From: an uncultured Paracoccaceae bacterium
Lineage (GTDB): Bacteria; Pseudomonadota; Alphaproteobacteria; Rhodobacterales; Rhodobacteraceae
Assembly: GCA_937927885.1 (NCBI GenBank)
Contig: CALEZJ010000501.1
Location: 1-5,922 of the forward strand
Length of the DNA: 5,922 nt
Direction: 5' to 3'
In this document: positions 1 to 5,922 of the stretch, in pieces
Layout of the letters: every line of letters begins with the position of its first letter
Position numbering within the stretch: the stretch's first letter is position 1
Notes under the pieces: generated by a model
Told to the model about the DNA's origin: nothing
What the model saw: only the letters and a program-made list of their open reading frames with translations
The model's database searches: none
Position numbers and translations under genes: made by a program

Positions 1-162
1 GGCATTGGGGCCGGGCAGCAGCGGCATCACCCCGCGCAGGAATGTCCCGGCGTCGTGGGTCGAGGCGATGACCGCGACATAGACCGGAAAGACCACCAGC
101 GCGACGCCGAAGATCAGGATGGCATGGGCGAAGAAGTTGCCCCAGCGGTTGTTGTCGACCAT
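1..162 (-). CDS. ugpE: Glycerol-3-phosphate ABC transporter permease UgpE, N-terminal part (runs off left edge)
   Basis: Only the first 54 codons are in the window; the frame is open to the left edge, so this is a fragment by position, not a broken gene. It begins MVDNNRWGNFFAHAILIFGV, followed by a hydrophobic first membrane helix (about residues 11-33) that ends in an FPVYVA motif and then VIAST. This pattern of a short charged N-terminus, a helix, then FP(V/L)Y and an A-S/A-T turn is the one I know from UgpE, one of the two inner-membrane permease subunits of the sn-glycerol-3-phosphate importer. The ATG at 162 is supported by a GGGGGAG ribosome site six bases upstream. The gene starts 16 bases after the ugpA stop, so the two should be co-transcribed. 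The EAA loop that contacts the ATPase would lie outside the window. Context (ugpB, ugpA) makes another sugar-type permease unlikely. Confidence 0.88.
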   Translation of the reverse strand, partial: MVDNNRWGNFFAHAILIFGVALVVFPVYVAVIASTHDAGTFLRGVMPLLPGPNA

Positions 163-178
163 GACGCGCTCCCCCGGG

Positions 179-1063
179 TCAGTAGTTCACGCGCCGCTCG
201 ATATAGCGGAACTGGATGACGGTCAGGACGATGACGATTGCCATCAGGATGACGGATTGCGCAGCCGACGATCCCAGGTTCAGGCCCACGAACCCGTCGC
301 GGTAGACCTTGTAGACCAGGATCGCGGTTGCGTGGTTCGGGCCGCCCTCGGTCGTGGCATGGATCACGCCGAAGGTGTCGAACATCGCATAGACGATATT
401 GACCACCAGAAGAAAGAAGGCGGTCGGCGACAGCAGCGGGAAGACGATGGTCCAGAACCGCTTGAACCGGCCGGCGCCGTCGATGGCGGCCGCCTCGATC
501 AGCGATTGCGGGATGGATTGCAGGCCGGCAAGGAAGAAGAGGAAGTTGTAGCTGACCTGTTTCCACGCCGCCGCGACCACGACCAGGATCATCGCATGGT
601 CGCCGTTCAGCCGGTGGTTCCAGTCGATGCCGAGGCCGCGCAGGGCATAGGGCATGATGCCGACCGAGGGGTTGAAGATGAACCACCACAACACGCCGGC
701 CACGGCGGGCGCCACGGCATAGGGCCAGACCATGAAGGTCGTGTAGGCATCGCGCGTACGGATCATCCGGTTGACCATGACGGCAAAGAGCAGCGCCAGC
801 GACATGGACAGAAGCGCGGTCGAGATCGAAAACACCGCCGTGACCTTCATCGAGGCCAGGTAATGCGGATCGGCGAACAGGCGTTCGAAGTTGCGAAACC
901 ACACGAAGGTGGTTCGCATGCCGAAGGGATCCTGCCGCAGCATCGACTGCCACAGCGCCTGCGAGGCGGGCCAGACAAAGAACACCAGCGTGATCACCAC
1001 CTGCGGCGCGAGCAACAGATAGGGCAACCAGAGGTGCCTGAACGTCATGCGTTTGGTCTGCAT
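179..1063 (-). CDS. ugpA: Glycerol-3-phosphate ABC transporter permease UgpA
   Basis: This 294-residue inner-membrane subunit has almost the length of E. coli UgpA (295). It should pair with UgpE to form the channel through which sn-glycerol-3-phosphate handed over by UgpB is imported. Six hydrophobic segments are visible, at about residues 13-33, 75-97, 112-131, 157-180, 210-232 and 267-287. The cytoplasmic EAA loop that docks on the ATPase begins at E190 ([20 protein letters not shown]). Stretches I recognise from UgpA include WLPYLL-APQ near the start, [42 protein letters not shown] and FDTFGVI. The ATG at 1063 was chosen because GGGA lies seven bases upstream; the next in-frame ATG (1048) has no ribosome site. 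The gene lies 60 bases after ugpB, separated by a strong hairpin, and 16 bases before ugpE. I see no missing motif or frameshift. Confidence 0.95.
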   Translation of the reverse strand: MQTKRMTFRHLWLPYLLLAPQVVITLVFFVWPASQALWQSMLRQDPFGMRTTFVWFRNFERLFADPHYLASMKVTAVFSISTALLSMSLALLFAVMVNRMIRTRDAYTTFMVWPYAVAPAVAGVLWWFIFNPSVGIMPYALRGLGIDWNHRLNGDHAMILVVVAAAWKQVSYNFLFFLAGLQSIPQSLIEAAAIDGAGRFKRFWTIVFPLLSPTAFFLLVVNIVYAMFDTFGVIHATTEGGPNHATAILVYKVYRDGFVGLNLGSSAAQSVILMAIVIVLTVIQFRYIERRVNY

Positions 1064-1086
1064 GGCGGAATCCCGGGCAAAGGAAG

Positions 1087-1116
1087 GCCCGCCCGACCGC
1101 GTTCGGCCGGGCGGGC
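1087..1116 (-). promoter_or_regulatory. Intercistronic hairpin between ugpB and ugpA
   Basis: Read on the mRNA strand, this gives a 13-bp stem: GCCCGCCCGGCCG, loop AACG, then CGGUCGGGCGGGC. The only non-Watson-Crick pair is one G-U. In DNA of the other strand that pair is an A-C mismatch, so the structure is best in the ugp transcript. It lies 7 bases after the ugpB stop and is followed by CUUCCUUUG, which is pyrimidine-rich but lacks a proper run of U. Structures of this kind between a binding-protein gene and its permease genes usually protect the upstream mRNA from 3' exonucleases or cause partial termination, giving more binding protein than permease. That role is inferred; the hairpin itself is directly visible. 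Confidence 0.8.
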
Positions 1117-1123
1117 GGATGGG

Positions 1124-2449
1124 TTACTGCATCGCCGCTTCGAATTCGCGCAGCAGGGCGTTGCCGCGCGCCACGATGTTGTCGGCGGCCTGCTGGGCGG
1201 TCTGGGCGCCGGTGATCATGCCCTCCATTTCCTCGGAGACCACATCCCGGATCTGCACATAATTGCCGAACCGCAGGCCGCGCGAATTTTCCGTCGGCGG
1301 GTTCAGGTTCATTTGCAGGATCGAGGTGTCCGAACCCGGGTTCGCCTCGTAATACCCCTGCTCGCGCGTCAGGTCGAACGAGGCCTGGGTGATCGGCAGA
1401 TAGCCGGTCTGCTGGTGCCACCAGGCCTGCTGTTCGGGCTGCGACAGGAAGGCAAAGAAGCGCGCGACCCCTTCGTATTCCGCGGCGTCATGCCCGGTCA
1501 GCACCCAGAGCGTGGCGCCGCCGATGATGGTGTTCTGCGGCGCGCCGGGCACGTCGTCGTAATAGGGCTGCATGCCATAGCCGACGCTGAAATTGGCGTT
1601 CGACAGCACGCCCGCGCGGCCCGCCGAACTTTCCAGCATCATCGCGCATTCGCCCGAGTAGAATTTGGGCCCGGCGTCCGGGCCGGGTCCGCCGCCGGCC
1701 CAGCTGAACAGACCTTCGGCCTGCCAGCGCGCCATGTTTTCCCAATGCCGGATCAGCGCCGGATGCTGGTTCAGCACCAGTTCGGCATCAAATCCGCCAA
1801 AGCCGTTTTCGCGCGTGCCCAGGGGCAGGTTGTGCCAGGCGAGGAAGTTCTCCAGATGCACCCAGGACGGCCAGCGGGTGGTAAAGCCGCAAGTGGCCGC
1901 GCCCGAGGTGACGATCTGGCGCGACATGTCCTCCATCTCGGCCCAGGTGCGGGGGGAATGGTCGGGGTCGAGGCCAGCCGCCGTCAGGATGTCGCGGTTC
2001 AGATAGAGGATCGGCGTCGACGAGTTGAACGGGAACGACAGCATGTTGCCGCTGGGATCGGTGTAATAGCTGACAACCGTGGGCAGGTAGGCCGACGGGT
2101 CAAAGGGCACGTTGTGGTCCGCCATCAGTTGATAAAGCGGGTAGATCGCACCCTCGGCCGCCATCATGGTGCCGGTGCCGACCTCGAACACTTGCAGGAT
2201 ATGCGGCTGTTCGCCGGCACGGAAGGCCGCGATGGCGCTGTTCATCGCCTCGGTATAGGTGCCGCGGAAGGTGGGGCGCACGACAAAATCGGACTGGGTG
2301 GCGTTGAAGGCCGCCGCGGTTTCCTCGATCAGTTCGCCCAGGCGGCCGCCCATGGCGTGCCACCATTGCAGTTCGACCTGCGCCTGTGCGGCGGGGGCGC
2401 TGAGCGCCAGCGCCACGGCAGTCAACACCGGAAGTCGGTATCTTGTCAT
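1124..2449 (-). CDS. ugpB: Periplasmic sn-glycerol-3-phosphate binding protein UgpB
   Basis: This 441-residue substrate-binding protein of an ABC importer (E. coli UgpB has 438) captures sn-glycerol-3-phosphate, and in relatives glycerophosphodiesters, in the periplasm. A Sec signal peptide is clear: MTRYR, a hydrophobic core LPVLTAVALALSAPA, and AQA before a likely cleavage after residue 23. UgpB landmarks in order are WWHAMGG (29-35), FRAGEQPHILQVFEVGTGTMMA (76-97), PFNSSTPILYLN (140-151), WVHLENFLAWHNLP (196-209), IIGGATLWV (308-316), the TGYLPIT and DLTREQGYYE region (348-368), and QIRDVV (399-404). As I recall the E. coli ligand residues, their equivalents Y65, E89, S144, Y350 and R401 are all present. 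The ATG at 2449 is preferred over an upstream ATG (2542): it has AGGGGGA seven bases before it and it starts the signal peptide exactly. It is the first gene of the ugp operon. Confidence 0.96.
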   Translation of the reverse strand: MTRYRLPVLTAVALALSAPAAQAQVELQWWHAMGGRLGELIEETAAAFNATQSDFVVRPTFRGTYTEAMNSAIAAFRAGEQPHILQVFEVGTGTMMAAEGAIYPLYQLMADHNVPFDPSAYLPTVVSYYTDPSGNMLSFPFNSSTPILYLNRDILTAAGLDPDHSPRTWAEMEDMSRQIVTSGAATCGFTTRWPSWVHLENFLAWHNLPLGTRENGFGGFDAELVLNQHPALIRHWENMARWQAEGLFSWAGGGPGPDAGPKFYSGECAMMLESSAGRAGVLSNANFSVGYGMQPYYDDVPGAPQNTIIGGATLWVLTGHDAAEYEGVARFFAFLSQPEQQAWWHQQTGYLPITQASFDLTREQGYYEANPGSDTSILQMNLNPPTENSRGLRFGNYVQIRDVVSEEMEGMITGAQTAQQAADNIVARGNALLREFEAAMQ

Positions 2450-2456
2450 CGGAATA

Positions 2457-2463
2457 TCCCCCT
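2457..2463 (-). promoter_or_regulatory. Ribosome binding site of ugpB (decides the start)
   Basis: AGGGGGA on the minus strand, seven bases before the ATG at 2449. It is a strong, well-placed Shine-Dalgarno sequence. It supports the start directly at the signal peptide and rules against the in-frame ATG codons at 2542 and 2470, which would add an arginine-rich extension in front of the signal peptide. Confidence 0.85.
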
Positions 2464-2540
2464 GGGTCATGGTCAGTCGGCTCGCGTGGTTGCGGCGGAA
2501 TCGGCGCCGCGGTTCGTCCTCCCGAAACGCGAATTCCAGC

Positions 2541-2569
2541 ACTTTGCTTCGTTATTCTTCGTTTGTGAA
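2541..2569 (-). promoter_or_regulatory. Candidate ugp promoter with two operator-like repeats in the spacer
   Basis: On the minus strand TTCACA (2569-2564) matches the -35 consensus at five of six bases. It is followed by a 17-base spacer and CAAAGT (2546-2541), a poor -10 at three of six. The spacer is exactly filled by a repeat: on the plus strand CTTCGTT occurs at 2547-2553 and again at 2557-2563, one helical turn (10 bases) apart. Repeated TTCG/CGAA words are typical of operators for DeoR-family repressors, the family that includes the glycerol-3-phosphate repressor GlpR. A GlpR-like protein is therefore a reasonable but unproven candidate. Transcription would start near 2534, giving a leader of about 85 bases. 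The stretch from 2450 to 2610 holds no gene, and I see no convincing Pho box in it. Confidence 0.45.
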
Positions 2570-2610
2570 GCCTTTATGTCGGCCGCCGAAAAATCCTGTC
2601 CCCGGAAATG

Positions 2611-2636
2611 AAAAAGGCGGCCCCAACGGAGCCGCC
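2611..2636 (-). terminator. Rho-independent terminator after the polysaccharide deacetylase gene
   Basis: On the minus strand the RNA reads GGCGGCUCC, loop GUU, GGGGCCGCC, then UUUUUC. This is a 9-bp GC-rich stem (2616-2636, one U-G pair) with five U directly after it (2615-2611). It begins 23 bases past the deacetylase stop and upstream of the ugp promoter, so it should end the deacetylase transcript and insulate the ugp operon. In the plus direction the stem is preceded by A5 but is not followed by a T run, so it works in one direction. Confidence 0.88.
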
Positions 2637-2659
2637 CCACCCGGGACTTCCACAGAGTC

Positions 2660-3469
2660 TCAGCCGCTGAACGAGTCCATCGGCGCCTCGACATAGCGCA
2701 GGCCGCGCGGGCCCCAGCGGTTCCAGCCCAGCATTTCGGACAGCGTCACCGGTTGCAGGCCACGGGCCAGAAGCCCTTGCAGGGCCTCGGGAACGGCGCG
2801 GATGGTCGGGCCGTGGATGTCATGCGCCAGGATGACCGAGCCGGGTCTGGCGCTTTGCACCATGCGCGAGGCAACCACCGAGGGGCCGGGCCTGCGCCAG
2901 TCATTGGTGTCGACCGACCAGATGATGGTCGGCAGGTTGCGCTGGTCGGCCAGCATGCGCATCTGCCGCTGGCTGAACGCGCCATAAGGCGGACGCATCG
3001 TCACCGGCACCGCGCCCACGGTTTCCCAGATGATCTGCTGCGTGCGGTCGATTTCGGTCAGCACCGTGCCGTCGCCCTGCTGCGACAGCACCGGATGGGT
3101 CCAGGTGTGGTTGCCGATCTCGTGCCCCTCGGCGACCATGCGGCGCAGGATTTCGGGATAGCGGCGGGCGTTCTGGCCAATGACATAAAAGGTCGCGCGC
3201 GCGCGGTACTGCGCCAGGATGTCCAGCAGGACCGGCGTGTTCTGCGGGTGCGGTCCGTCGTCGAAGGTCAGCGCGACCTGCGGGCGCTGGGTGCTGACCG
3301 AGTTCAGCGACACCAGCCCGTGCGAGGCCGTCAGGCGCGGCCTCGGCAGCACGGGCACCGCCGCTGCGGTTTGCGCCGCGGCAGAGCTGGAAACGCCCGA
3401 GACCGCTGCACCGGCAAGGCACAGCGTTCCGAGGCCGGACAGCAGGGTCCGACGATTCAAGGTAGTCAC
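2660..3469 (-). CDS. Exported polysaccharide deacetylase, NodB domain (CE4 family)
   Basis: This 269-residue protein should remove N- or O-acetyl groups from a polysaccharide, in a metal-dependent reaction in the periplasm. All five CE4 motifs are present: TFDDGP (68-73; D70 base, D71 metal ligand), NHTWTHP (120-126; H121 and H125 metal ligands), RPPYG (159-163), DTNDW (187-191) and LAHDIH (214-219; H216 catalytic). The N-terminus MTTLNRRTLLSGLG with a hydrophobic stretch and an AAAQT end looks like a Tat signal (twin R6-R7). The cysteine at 17 does not sit in a proper lipobox. The start is GTG at 3469, with GGGGGA four bases upstream, a rather short spacing. The substrate cannot be told from sequence: peptidoglycan, a chitin-like polymer and exopolysaccharide are all possible. 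It appears monocistronic, with 138 bases before it and a terminator after it. Confidence 0.9.
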   Translation of the reverse strand: MTTLNRRTLLSGLGTLCLAGAAVSGVSSSAAAQTAAAVPVLPRPRLTASHGLVSLNSVSTQRPQVALTFDDGPHPQNTPVLLDILAQYRARATFYVIGQNARRYPEILRRMVAEGHEIGNHTWTHPVLSQQGDGTVLTEIDRTQQIIWETVGAVPVTMRPPYGAFSQRQMRMLADQRNLPTIIWSVDTNDWRRPGPSVVASRMVQSARPGSVILAHDIHGPTIRAVPEALQGLLARGLQPVTLSEMLGWNRWGPRGLRYVEAPMDSFSG

Positions 3470-3478
3470 AACGTCCCC

Positions 3479-3487
3479 CGACGTTTG
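3479..3487. repeat. 9-base direct repeat, left copy
   Basis: CGACGTTTG occurs here, just upstream of the deacetylase ribosome site, and again at 3593-3601 next to the puuB stop. The two copies bracket most of the intergenic gap. No terminal inverted repeats longer than about six bases are visible between them, so I do not call a mobile element. Confidence 0.5.
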
Positions 3488-3528
3488 TGTTGGCAGCAGT
3501 GTCAGTCCTAGGCGGAGTTCCGCCGAGC

Positions 3529-3577
3529 AAAAAGGTGATTCGCCGCAAAGGGTTGCAGAACCCCGGGCCCTGCGGCG
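3529..3577 (-). terminator. Possible weak terminator or structured element downstream of puuB
   Basis: On the minus strand the arms CGCCGCA (3577-3571) and TGCGGCG (3547-3541) form a 7-bp outer stem. Inside it GGGTT (3563-3559) and AACCC (3554-3550) form a second 5-bp stem with loop CTGC. A T5 tract (3533-3529) follows seven bases after the outer stem. The position, 31 bases beyond the puuB stop, suits a transcript end, but the distance from stem to T tract and the internal GGGCCC bulge make it weaker than a classical terminator. The rest of the gap (3470-3607) must hold any deacetylase promoter, yet I could not find a convincing -35/-10 pair. Confidence 0.4.
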
Positions 3578-3592
3578 GGAATGTCACAAAGG

Positions 3593-3601
3593 CGACGTTT
3601 G
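3593..3601. repeat. 9-base direct repeat, right copy
   Basis: Second copy of CGACGTTTG, seven bases beyond the 3' end of puuB and 114 bases from the left copy at 3479-3487. It could be chance, a regulator site pair or a footprint of a past event; nothing in the sequence decides. Confidence 0.5.
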
Positions 3602-3607
3602 CGCCGC

Positions 3608-4909
3608 CTACAGACGGTCGCGCAGCGAGAACCACAGCATCGCCGCCACCATCAGGGGCCAGCGCAGGCTGGCGCCGCCGGGGAAGGTCGGGCTGGGCAC
3701 CGAGGCCATGACGTCGAATCGCCCCGCCTGCCCGTTGATCGCCTCGGCCATCAGCTTGCCCGCCAGGGTGCCCATCGCCACCCCATGGCCCGAAAAGCCC
3801 GAGGCGGTCAGCACATTCCCGGCCAGCCGCGCGAAATAGGGCATGCGATTGGCGGCAATGCCCAGTGTTCCGCCCCAGGAATGGGTGATCTCGATGCCCT
3901 TGAGTTGGGGAAAGACCTCTTCCATCGGGCGGCGCACCTTGGCGGCGATGTCGGCGGGAAAGCGATAGCCATAGGATTCGCCCCCGCCGAACAGCAGGCG
4001 GTTGTCGTCGGAAAAGCGGAAGTAATTGATGACAAACCGCGAATCCGCCACGGCGTGGTTGGCCGTCAGGACAGTGGCGCGTTCGTCGTCACTCATCGGG
4101 CGGGTGGCGGCGATGAAATTGTTGATCGGCATGACCCGCGCGGCGATCTGGGGTTCCAGCCGACCGGAATAGCCGTTCATCGCCAGCACGACGAACCGCG
4201 CGGTGATCGTGGCCTGATCGGTCATCACCCGCGCCGGATCGGCCTTTGTCAGCGCGGTGACCCGGCTGCGTTCATGGATGCGCACCCCGGCGGCGGCGCA
4301 GGCCCGCGCGAGGCCCAGCGCATAGCGCAAGGGGTGCAGATGCCCGCCGCCCCTGTCCAGATCGCCGCCGTAATAGATCGGCGAGTTCAGGATCGCGCGC
4401 ATCGCCTCGCGCCCCAGCGGCTGGATCAGCGGATAGTCATAGTCGCGCGCCATCTTGTCGGCATAGGCGTGCATGTCGCGCACATAGCGTTCCTTGTGCG
4501 CGGCGTGCAGGATGCCGTCGGCCCAGCCGGCATCGGGCGCATGGCGCGCCGCCAGATCGCGGGTCAGCGCGACGGATTCCAGCGACAGATCCCACAGCGC
4601 CCGCGCCGCACCCTTTCCGACCCAGCGTTCCAGCGTGTCCTGATCCTGCCGCTGACCGGTGCCCACCTGCCCGCCATTGCGCCCCGAGGCGCCAAAGCCG
4701 ACGCGCTGCGCCTCGAGCAGCACCACGTCGAACCCGCGTTCGGCCAGATGCAGCGCCGCGCTGAGCCCGGTGAACCCGCCGCCAATGACGCAGACATCGC
4801 AAGACATCGCCCCCGCCGCCGCCGGAAACCCGGGCAAGGGCGTCGCGGTGGCGGCGTAGTAAGAGGCCGGATAGGCCCCCGGCCGGTCATTGGCGGTGAT
4901 CAGGTCCAT
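3608..4909 (-). CDS. puuB: Gamma-glutamylputrescine oxidase-like FAD-dependent oxidoreductase
   Basis: This 433-residue flavoenzyme belongs to the DAO/DadA fold and closely resembles E. coli PuuB (426). PuuB oxidises gamma-glutamylputrescine with O2 to gamma-glutamyl-aminobutyraldehyde, ammonia and H2O2 in the cytoplasm. Visible features are SYYAA (16-20), the dinucleotide-binding fold CDVCVIGGGFTGLSAALHLA (37-56) ending in acidic E66, the flavin-site loop GFGASGRNGGQ (71-81), GGHLHPL (188-194), DNRLLFGGG (302-310), GFSGHGV (371-377), and a C-terminus FPGGASLRWP...SLRDRL that matches PuuB to within two residues of the end. The ATG at 4909 has AGGG seven bases upstream, inside the last codons of the aminotransferase gene, whose stop is only three bases away, so coupling is likely. 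Related oxidases act on other secondary amines or N-methyl amino acids, so the exact substrate is inferred. Confidence 0.88.
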   Translation of the reverse strand: MDLITANDRPGAYPASYYAATATPLPGFPAAAGAMSCDVCVIGGGFTGLSAALHLAERGFDVVLLEAQRVGFGASGRNGGQVGTGQRQDQDTLERWVGKGAARALWDLSLESVALTRDLAARHAPDAGWADGILHAAHKERYVRDMHAYADKMARDYDYPLIQPLGREAMRAILNSPIYYGGDLDRGGGHLHPLRYALGLARACAAAGVRIHERSRVTALTKADPARVMTDQATITARFVVLAMNGYSGRLEPQIAARVMPINNFIAATRPMSDDERATVLTANHAVADSRFVINYFRFSDDNRLLFGGGESYGYRFPADIAAKVRRPMEEVFPQLKGIEITHSWGGTLGIAANRMPYFARLAGNVLTASGFSGHGVAMGTLAGKLMAEAINGQAGRFDVMASVPSPTFPGGASLRWPLMVAAMLWFSLRDRL

Positions 4910-4912
4910 CGG

Positions 4913-5922
4913 TCAGCCCTGCAACATGCCCTCGGCCTTGATCCGGACATAGGCCTCGTCCAGCGCCTTGGTGGCGCGGGTGATCAGGATGTCGATTTCA
5001 TCCGTGGTGATGACCAGCGGCGGCGAGATGATCATGCGGTCATAGACATGGCGCATGATGAGGTTGTTGGCAAAGCACCGCTCGCGGGTGATATAGCCCG
5101 CCGCCCCCTGCTCGCCGTCAAAGCGTGCGCGGGCGCCCTTTTTCGGCGTCAGCGCCAGCGAGCCCATCAGCCCGACCAGCTTTGTCTCGCCGACCAGCGG
5201 ATGGTCGGCCAGCGCGTGCCAGCGCTGCGCCAGATAGGGATGGGCCACGTCGCGCACATGCTCGATGACGCCCTCTTCCTCCAGAATGCGCAGGTTTTCC
5301 AGCGCCACGGCGGCGGCCACCGGATGGCCGGAATAGGTGTAGCCATGGGCGAATTCCGACTGCCCGATGGTGTTCGCCACCTCGTCGCAGACGACCGAGC
5401 CGCCGATCGGCACATAGCCCGACGACAGGCCCTTGGCGATGGTCATGATATGCGGGCGGATGTTGAAGGTCTGGCTGCCGAACCAGTTGCCGGTGCGGCC
5501 AAAGCCGGTGATGACCTCGTCGACGATCAAGAGGATGCCGTATTTGTCGACGATGCGCTGGATTTCCGGCCAGTAGGTGGCGGGCGGCACGATCACCCCG
5601 CCGGCGCCCTGGATGGGTTCGGCGATGAAGGCCGCCACCTTGTCGGCGCCCAACTCAAGGATCTTTTCCTCGAGCTGGCGCGCGCGGGCCAGACCGAAGT
5701 CCTCGGGCGTCATGTCGCCGCCTTCCAGATACCAGTGCGGCTGGTCGATATGCACGATGCCGGGGATCGGCAGCCCGCCCTGCGCGTGAATGGCGCTCAT
5801 GCCGCCAAGGCTGCCGCCGCCCATCGTGCTGCCGTGATAGCCGTTCTTGCGGCTGATGACGATCGAGCGTTCGGGCTGGCCCTTCAGCGCCCAGTACTGG
5901 CGCACCATGCGCAGGTTGGTGT
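4913..5922 (-). CDS. spuC: Class III PLP aminotransferase, SpuC-like (putrescine-pyruvate), 5' end outside the window
   Basis: The last 335 codons are present and the frame is open to the right edge, where the sequence reads TNLRMVRQYW, the region after the SGSEAND segment of SpuC; roughly the first 120 residues are missing. SpuC moves an amino group from putrescine (or cadaverine and similar diamines) to pyruvate, giving aminoaldehyde and alanine. Numbering from the Met at 5908, fold-type I landmarks are GYHGST (23-28), IAEPIQGAGGVIVPP (95-109), the pyridine-nitrogen aspartate D130 in IVDEVITGFGRTG, the PLP lysine K159 in TIAKGLSSGY (codon 5434-5432), TYSGHPVAAAVALEN (191-205) and IISPPLVI (293-300). 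The stretches IPGIVHI, EGGDM and DHPLVGE match SpuC as I know it. Its stop is three bases before puuB. Related enzymes use taurine or beta-alanine, so the substrate is fairly but not fully sure. Confidence 0.88.
   Translation of the reverse strand, partial: TNLRMVRQYWALKGQPERSIVISRKNGYHGSTMGGGSLGGMSAIHAQGGLPIPGIVHIDQPHWYLEGGDMTPEDFGLARARQLEEKILELGADKVAAFIAEPIQGAGGVIVPPATYWPEIQRIVDKYGILLIVDEVITGFGRTGNWFGSQTFNIRPHIMTIAKGLSSGYVPIGGSVVCDEVANTIGQSEFAHGYTYSGHPVAAAVALENLRILEEEGVIEHVRDVAHPYLAQRWHALADHPLVGETKLVGLMGSLALTPKKGARARFDGEQGAAGYITRERCFANNLIMRHVYDRMIISPPLVITTDEIDILITRATKALDEAYVRIKAEGMLQG

Noticed and set aside
114..1421. Minus-strand 435-codon frame overlapping ugpE, ugpA and the end of ugpB
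   Set aside because: It is another frame of the same strand; the translation is low in hydrophobic structure and resembles no family, whereas UgpA in this region is clear.
2450..2542. N-terminal extension of UgpB starting at the ATG at 2542
   Set aside because: It would put an arginine-rich 31-residue stretch before a normal signal peptide; the ATG at 2449 has a strong ribosome site and matches the family length.
119..2611. Very long plus-strand open frame (830 codons) antisense to ugpA and ugpB
   Set aside because: It lies opposite two confidently identified genes, is rich in R, H, G, D and Q with no recognisable domain, and starts inside the ugpE region. Long antisense open frames are expected in GC-rich genomes.
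3511..3524. Small inverted repeat GGCGG-AGTT-CCGCC as a terminator
   Set aside because: The stem is only 5 bp and no T run follows on either strand; the nearby T5 lies before it on the minus strand.
2901..3635. Minus-strand frame overlapping the deacetylase with an ATG at 3635
   Set aside because: It is out of frame with the CE4 motifs, has alanine/arginine-rich shadow composition and begins inside puuB.
1..5922. Mobile element, phage, CRISPR, tRNA/rRNA or defence system
   Set aside because: No transposase, integrase, regularly spaced repeats, structural RNA or defence-type domain was seen; all genes fit transport, amine catabolism or glycan deacetylation.

Overview
This is a GC-rich, tightly packed bacterial window in which every supported gene lies on the minus strand, so the biological order runs from right to left. 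The protein sequences and composition suggest an alphaproteobacterium, probably of the Rhodobacterales (Paracoccus or Rhodobacter type). That assignment rests on recognition of the proteins, not on a search.

Right part (about 3608-5922), amine catabolism. A class III, PLP-dependent aminotransferase of the SpuC (putrescine-pyruvate) type enters from the right edge without its N-terminus. Three bases after its stop begins a complete FAD-dependent oxidase closely resembling gamma-glutamylputrescine oxidase (PuuB). The pair looks translationally coupled and points to putrescine or related polyamine breakdown. It carries one enzyme from each of two alternative entry routes, transamination and gamma-glutamylation.

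Middle (2611-3607). A 138-base gap holds a large imperfect hairpin with a short T tract, a possible weak terminator for the amine genes, and a 9-base direct repeat. Next comes a stand-alone, probably Tat-exported polysaccharide deacetylase (NodB domain, carbohydrate esterase family 4) that starts with GTG. A convincing Rho-independent terminator stands 23 bases past its stop and isolates it from the next operon.

Left part (1-2610), glycerol-3-phosphate uptake. After a candidate promoter containing two 10-base-spaced CTTCGTT repeats come ugpB (periplasmic binding protein), ugpA (permease) and the start of ugpE (second permease, cut by the left edge). UgpBAE, with an ATPase (UgpC) expected beyond the left edge, would import sn-glycerol-3-phosphate or glycerophosphodiesters as a carbon and phosphate source. 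A very stable 13-bp hairpin between ugpB and ugpA probably lets the binding protein be made in excess over the membrane subunits.

No RNA gene, CRISPR array, insertion sequence, prophage piece or defence gene was seen. All complete genes look intact. The window reads as ordinary metabolic chromosome; the points most worth a second look are regulatory (the ugp promoter repeats and the intercistronic hairpin) and the pairing of SpuC-type and PuuB-type enzymes.
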